Shown here: positions 60,800 to 64,000 of the stretch, in pieces | Layout: each line of letters opens with the position of its first letter | How positions within the stretch are numbered: the first letter of the stretch is position 1 | From: Temnothorax longispinosus | Taxonomy: Eukaryota; Arthropoda; Insecta; Hymenoptera; Formicidae | Reading direction: 5' to 3' | Assembly (NCBI RefSeq): GCF_030848805.1 | Contig: NC_092365.1 | Coordinates: 8,308,001 to 8,372,000 of the forward strand | Length of the DNA: 64,000 nucleotides | Made by a program: the position numbers and the translations under genes | The notes under the pieces: generated by a model | The model's input: only the letters and a program-made list of their open reading frames with translations | The model's database searches: none | Told to the model about the DNA's origin: nothing

Positions 60800-61375
60800 G
60801 ACAATCTAATTGCGCGAGGATTAGCGTTCTCTCGCGCTTATATAGCGCCCCGAGAACCGGGCGAACCCCGATAACGATTTCAACGACGGATGTACGGGAT
60901 CAATAGGCCAGCAAATAACCACGCAGCGTTTCCTGGAATAACTTTGACAAATAACCGCGATCACGCGTCTCGCGCGTATCGGCGACGTGAAGAAACGGAG
61001 AGACGATCTCCGACGACGACGATGTTTAGCGGGATATAAAATTGCACGAGAATTCGCTTTGGCTCGCGCTTATCGCACGACGAATGTCAATAGGGCAGCA
61101 GATAACTCTGGAAATAGCTTTGAGAGATAACCGCAATTGACCTAGAGGGGAAATTCGGAGTGGCCCGCCCCCTCGCGCCGCGCCGCGCGAGAGTGGTGGC
61201 GCCCCTCGCTGCCCCCCACTATCTCGGGTTAGAAAAGCAGCGGCGGGGCGGCCCCCGTCTGCCGACGCCATCCCCTCGCCCACCGCTTACGGCGGCCCCC
61301 ACGCGTTCCGCTTCCTGCCCCCGACCCGCCGTCAAGTGCGCCCGGTTTCGAATTTCCTATAGTATGGCTACTTAC
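60800..61375. repeat. Right terminal inverted repeat of Polinton copy 3
   Basis: Inverse of the left repeat, lacking about 470 bases between the GC-rich outer part and the inner TTATCTCTCAAAGC part, with a short CCCTCTAGGTCAATT junction at about 61138-61152. A second diverged copy of the inner unit lies at 60880-60990. The inner edge abuts pPolB. Confidence 0.8.
60838..60844 (-). promoter_or_regulatory. TATA box in right terminal repeat, facing pPolB
   Basis: On the minus strand TATATAA within GGCGCTATATAAGCGCG, with a TCAGTTTGAAG initiator-like site about 40 bases downstream and the pPolB reading frame soon after. Mirror of 38516-38522. Inferred promoter. Confidence 0.6.
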
Positions 61376-61766
61376 CAGTTGCGACATATGGACTCGAAAC
61401 AATCACTCTCACAGCGAACAGCGCAAACCGACTAAGAATCTGTCAGAGGGCAATGGAGCGAGTAATGCTGAAAATCCGAAACGAAGAGATAAGGAAAAGA
61501 ACAGGAGTTGCCGACGTGGTTGAACGAGCAAGTAGACAAAAGTGGCAATGGGGGGGACATGTTGCGAGAAGCAACACCAAATGGACCAAGGTCCTGATGC
61601 AATGGAGATTAAGAGAGTCCAAAAAAAGCATTGGCCGACCACAAACGAGATGGCAAGATGACATCTAACGCCACGCAGGAAAGAGGTGGATGCAGACAGC
61701 ACAGGAGAGAAAGACATGGAAGGAAATGGAAGAGACCTATGTCCAGGAGTGGATGAAAACAGGCTA
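61376..61766 (+). pseudogene. 3' fragment of non-LTR retrotransposon reverse transcriptase ORF (right arm)
   Basis: Mirror of 37126-37505: R-A-M-E-R-V-M-L-K-I, W-Q-W-G-G-H-V-A-R and S-I-G-R-P-Q-T-R-W. It lacks 18 bases (six codons) that the left arm retains after M-L-K-I. It ends near G-W-M-K-T-G with a stop, and a GAAGAAGAATATAATAATAA tail follows. Typical 5'-truncated LINE insertion. Confidence 0.85.
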
Positions 61767-62146
61767 GAGAAGAAGAAGAATATAATAATAAACTTAATAA
61801 AAAAATTGGTTGTGGAGCTATCACGGATGGAAATTATAAAATTGAAATACACATTTTAAATTTTAATTTAAACAAATATTTACAAAAAAAAATTAAAAAA
61901 GGAGATAAAATAAAAGTTGTTGGAAATGTACAAAATACAGGTATTATTATTGTATAATAAGTCTGATTATCAGATTGTCTGATAATAGACTTATTAACTA
62001 CTAAAATGATTGTAAAAAAGTAGAAAACTCTGTTATTTAATCTAAGACTATTTACATAAAACAGATATTGCTACATTTATTATCGGACATCCCACGTTTG
62101 TCTTTAAGTCTTTCTTAAGTATTATTATTATTTTAATTTTTACAGC

Positions 62147-62284
62147 TGATCCTCCATATTTAATAGTAACATGTATTGAGGATATTAAAAAATTGGAAGG
62201 ACGTATGTTTTTAGGGCAATTGGTAAAGAGGATACAAACCCCTAAGAAAAGAAAACTGGATAATAATTTATTACAACAAGTATG
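62147..62284 (+). other. Exon-like coding scrap in right arm (mirrored at about 35553-35690)
   Basis: It follows a good acceptor (TTTTTACAG) and reads A-D-P-P-Y-L-I-V-T-C-I-E-D-I-K-K-L, F-L-G-Q-L-V-K-R-I-Q-T-P-K-K-R-K-L-D to a stop. An upstream piece at about 61855-61940 reads K-K-I-K-K-G-D-K-I-K-V-V-G-N-V and ends at ACAG/GTATT, a possible donor. The OB-fold-like strands and basic tail suggest a small nucleic-acid-binding protein, host or viral. Unrecognised. Confidence 0.3.
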
Positions 62285-62371
62285 ATTCTAAAAAATATTA
62301 AGGTTTCTGTCTACTGGCTACTTCTATCCTTGTTTGATTTGATGATATCAGAAGCGTGAAATCGCATGCCA

Positions 62372-62556
62372 AAAATTTTTACAGTATACGTTGAAATAAA
62401 AAGACATACATAAAACATAATTGTAATTGATTTAGTACATTTGTAAAATACCGAACACTTTGGCTTTAATAATCACAACATAGCCACAAAATTAACGTGA
62501 CAATAACAATAATAATAATAAATTATAAATAATAATAATAAATAATAACAATATAT
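62372..62556. other. AT-rich flank with AAT repeats
   Basis: Contains an (AAT)n/(AATAATAATAA) tract at about 62508-62550 immediately before the LTR. No gene. Confidence 0.5.
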
Positions 62557-62843
62557 TGTTGCATTCGCGTTGAGTTCGCAGCTTCGCCCGGTATTTTCCG
62601 CCGCTGAGCGTCTTTAGCAACGGGCTTTGCTATGCGTTGTTGATACAGCCCGGCTGTCAGATGATTTCCTTCGGACTGAAACTCGAGCGGACGTTTCGGT
62701 TCTCGTTCTGTGATTGTAACATACGCAATAAACCATCCTTCCGTTCCTTAAACCTGTGTTCACTTATTCCGCGGATCGCGAGTGAACGCGCGACCGAGTG
62801 CGGGAGTGCCTAGAGAGCGTGCGAAAGCCGCCGGAGTGCAACA
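62557..62843 (+). repeat. 5' LTR of the retrotransposon
   Basis: 287 bases, starting TGTTGCATTCGCG and ending GGAGTGCAACA, with TG...CA ends and a TGTTGCA/TGCAACA terminal inverted repeat. The primer-binding site follows three bases later. Confidence 0.85.
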
Positions 62844-62846
62844 TTT

Positions 62847-62864
62847 TGGGGGCTCGTCCGGGAT
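62847..62864 (+). other. Primer-binding site, tRNA-Pro type
   Basis: TGGGGGCTCGTCCGGGAT, complementary to the 3' end of tRNA-Pro. It is the same 18 bases as the well-known primer-binding site of murine leukaemia virus, by convergence on the same conserved tRNA. It fixes the LTR boundary and the direction of the element. Confidence 0.9.
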
Positions 62865-62938
62865 TTGAACGGATCGATCGAACGAGCGAGGATTAGACGA
62901 GCGACACGAGCTACGATTAGACGATCAGAAATTTCCTC

Positions 62939-64000
62939 ATGGCCGCAAGGAAACGACTCCGGGTAGCGACTCCACAGTCGGACGCCGCGGAGATGACGAC
63001 GGAGGTGGTGACCCTCCAGGCGGTGATTCGCGAGATCCGCAACATGCGCGAGGAACAGGCGCAGAGAGAGAGAGAATACGCCGAGACGTTCCGCCGGCAG
63101 GAGGAAGAGCTCCGTCTTCTCCGAGGGATGAACTCCGCACAAACACAGCTAAGTCCCTTCAATAATAGAGCGTCCGGGGATACGGGGACGCGTTTCGCGC
63201 TGTCGGGGGCGAGTGATGTGCGCGCGGACCCCACGGCTTATGCCGCGAATTCGGGAGTGTGCGACGCGCGAGAGAATACGGGAGCGCGGGGCGCGTTTGT
63301 GGGTGTAAATGACGTGCGCGCGGAGCTCGGATTTAAGCTCAAGCCCGACGTTTATGACGGATCGGTCCCGTTGCGGGAATTTTTCTCTCAGTTCGAAATT
63401 ATCGCTCGCGCAAATCAGTGGAGCGACGCGTCAAGGACCATCGCATTGGCTTCCTGTTTGAGGAGAAAAGCGCGTTCGATTCTGGACTCTGTCGAAAACG
63501 TAGAAAATCTCGAATACGCCGAGCTAAAATCGAAGCTTGAATTGCGTTTTGGGGAGGGGCACCTCTCCCAAAATTATTACTCCCTCTTCACGAATCGGAG
63601 ACAGAAATTCGGGGAGGACTTTGCGTCTCTCGGCTCCGAGTTGAAAAGACTTGCCCGGTTGGCTTATCCCGAGTGCCCTTACGCTGTTCGGGACAAGATT
63701 GCGTGCTCGCAATTTATCTCTGCTATAACGGACGGTTTCGTGAAGAGGACCCTTCAGTTGGAGGGAATTACCTCTTTGAAATTAGCGGTAGAGAGAACGA
63801 AGGCCGTTAAGGCCATGCAAGGGGAAAGTTTCGGGGGATTTGGGAGAAAGAGGGAAATTTTTGGTAAACCTTTCGAAAAAGGGGAAAAGAAAGCTTTGTC
63901 TCAAAATGAGGGCGGCGAAAAGTCCGAGGAAAAGAGGGAAGGTAGCGTCCACAAAGATTTTCCGCGCAATTTTCGAAATCGCGTTTCCGCAAAGGAATGC
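62939..64000 (+). CDS. gag: Retrotransposon Gag polyprotein (partial, runs off the window)
   Basis: 354 codons from ATG (M-A-A-R-K-R-L-R-V) without a stop. An N-terminal coiled coil (E-E-Q-A-Q-R-E-R-E-Y-A-E-T-F-R-R-Q-E-E-E-L-R) covers about residues 40-62. A retrotransposon Gag capsid-like region near residues 137-240 includes Y-D-G-S-V-P-L-R-E-F-F-S-Q-F-E, A-L-A-S-C-L-R-R-K-A-R and a Y-x-x-L-K-S-K-L-E-x-R-F-G helix. A Lys/Glu/Gly-rich tail follows, and the last residue is Cys, perhaps the first of a zinc knuckle. Gag packages the RNA genome of the element. Confidence 0.88.
   Translation, partial: MAARKRLRVATPQSDAAEMTTEVVTLQAVIREIRNMREEQAQREREYAETFRRQEEELRLLRGMNSAQTQLSPFNNRASGDTGTRFALSGASDVRADPTAYAANSGVCDARENTGARGAFVGVNDVRAELGFKLKPDVYDGSVPLREFFSQFEIIARANQWSDASRTIALASCLRRKARSILDSVENVENLEYAELKSKLELRFGEGHLSQNYYSLFTNRRQKFGEDFASLGSELKRLARLAYPECPYAVRDKIACSQFISAITDGFVKRTLQLEGITSLKLAVERTKAVKAMQGESFGGFGRKREIFGKPFEKGEKKALSQNEGGEKSEEKREGSVHKDFPRNFRNRVSAKEC

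Larger units (their letters stand above)
37506..61375 (+). mobile_element. Polinton/Maverick copy 3 (lineage B)
   Basis: Gene order is ORF289 (+), metalloproteinase (+), PC4-like (+), INT (-), fibre-like (-), DUF8207-like (-), ATPase (-), Cys-rich (+), PLA2/pVI (+), PRO (+), mCP (+), small ORF (+), MCP (+), RNase-H-like (+), pPolB (-). Its ends start GTAAGTAGCCATACTATAGG in both arms. A solo LTR (1,142 bp) and a Mutator-like element (4,457 bp) are nested in it; without them it is about 18.3 kb, a normal Polinton size. Unlike lineage A, pPolB is at the right end, converging on RNase-H-like, and the PC4-like gene is beside INT. Confidence 0.85.
61376..62371 (+). repeat. Right inverted flank of Polinton copy 3
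   Basis: Inverse of 35466-37505 without the MITE. It carries the LINE 3' fragment, its tail and exon-like scraps. Similarity stops at GCATGCCA/AAAATTT, where the left arm continues CGCGACT instead, so no target duplication is visible at the outer edges. Confidence 0.85.
62557..64000 (+). mobile_element. LTR retrotransposon (Ty3/gypsy-type), 5' part, cut by the window end
   Basis: The 5' LTR, primer-binding site and gag ORF are present in order. The gag frame is undamaged to the last base, unlike the Polinton genes, so the insertion looks young. The target duplication cannot be checked because the 3' end is outside the window. Confidence 0.85.

Noticed and set aside
60310..60809. Overlapping ORFs of more than 120 codons on both strands near the right terminal repeat
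   Set aside because: Shadows of the pPolB N-terminal coding region in other frames.
62810..63234. Minus-strand ORFs over the LTR and gag start
   Set aside because: Antisense shadows of gag, which is open for 354 codons on the plus strand and has the expected LTR and primer-binding site before it.
1..64000. tRNA or rRNA genes
   Set aside because: No cloverleaf with A and B boxes or rRNA-like stretch was recognised by eye; a covariance search would be needed to exclude a tRNA-derived SINE.

Overview
The window looks like a transposon graveyard in an insect chromosome, most probably a hymenopteran such as an ant (an inference from the element types, not proven). No complete ordinary host gene is recognisable. 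Nearly all of it is mobile DNA: three copies of an endogenous Polinton/Maverick (adintovirus-like) dsDNA virus, with other transposons nested inside and between them. The Polinton genes recognised are protein-primed DNA polymerase B (pPolB), retrovirus-type integrase with chromodomain (INT), FtsK/HerA-type packaging ATPase, adenain-like cysteine protease (PRO), double-jelly-roll major capsid protein (MCP), minor capsid/penton (mCP), and a phospholipase A2 plus pVI-like protein. Several further proteins are conserved between copies but unnamed.

Copy 1 (about 0.49-32.3 kb, lineage A) starts with a scrap of pPolB. It continues with INT, fibre-like, DUF8207-like and ATPase genes on the minus strand and with Cys-rich, PLA2, PRO, mCP, small ORF, MCP, RNase-H-like and 'PC4-like' genes on the plus strand. 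A Transib element (7182-9285) separates PRO from mCP. Its MCP gene is split by copy 2.

Copy 2 (11375-25654, 14,280 bp) is a Polinton in reverse orientation with GC-rich terminal inverted repeats of about 0.55 kb. It sits inside the copy 1 MCP gene and is flanked by an 8-bp direct repeat. It has its own intact MCP and INT, a nearly complete spliced pPolB with one frameshift, and an internal deletion that removed the ATPase and most of the PLA2 gene.

Right of copy 1 (28.7-35.5 kb) lie GC-rich terminal-repeat remnants, a second Transib carrying a solo LTR, a long CA microsatellite, two perfect-type palindromes and an intact mariner-like transposase with a DUF4817-like N-terminus.

Copy 3 (37506-61375, lineage B) has a different gene order, its own terminal repeats with inward-facing TATA boxes, and two extra genes at its left end: an unknown 289-codon ORF and a captured matrix metalloproteinase with signal peptide, propeptide, zinc-binding catalytic domain and hemopexin-like domain. 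Its MCP is cut by a solo LTR and its pPolB by a 4.46-kb Mutator-like element with 1.76-kb arms. The DNA outside copy 3 is duplicated as an inverted repeat on both sides (35466-37505 and 61376-62371); a 1-kb MITE sits in the left arm only, so the right arm shows the empty site.

The window ends with the 5' LTR, a tRNA-Pro-type primer-binding site and the gag ORF of a Ty3/gypsy-type retrotransposon (62557-64000, running off the end). The virus genes would form a nuclear dsDNA virus or transposon that integrates with INT, replicates with protein-primed pPolB and packages with the ATPase into MCP/mCP capsids matured by PRO. Most genes now carry frameshifts, stops or insertions, so these copies are decaying fossils.
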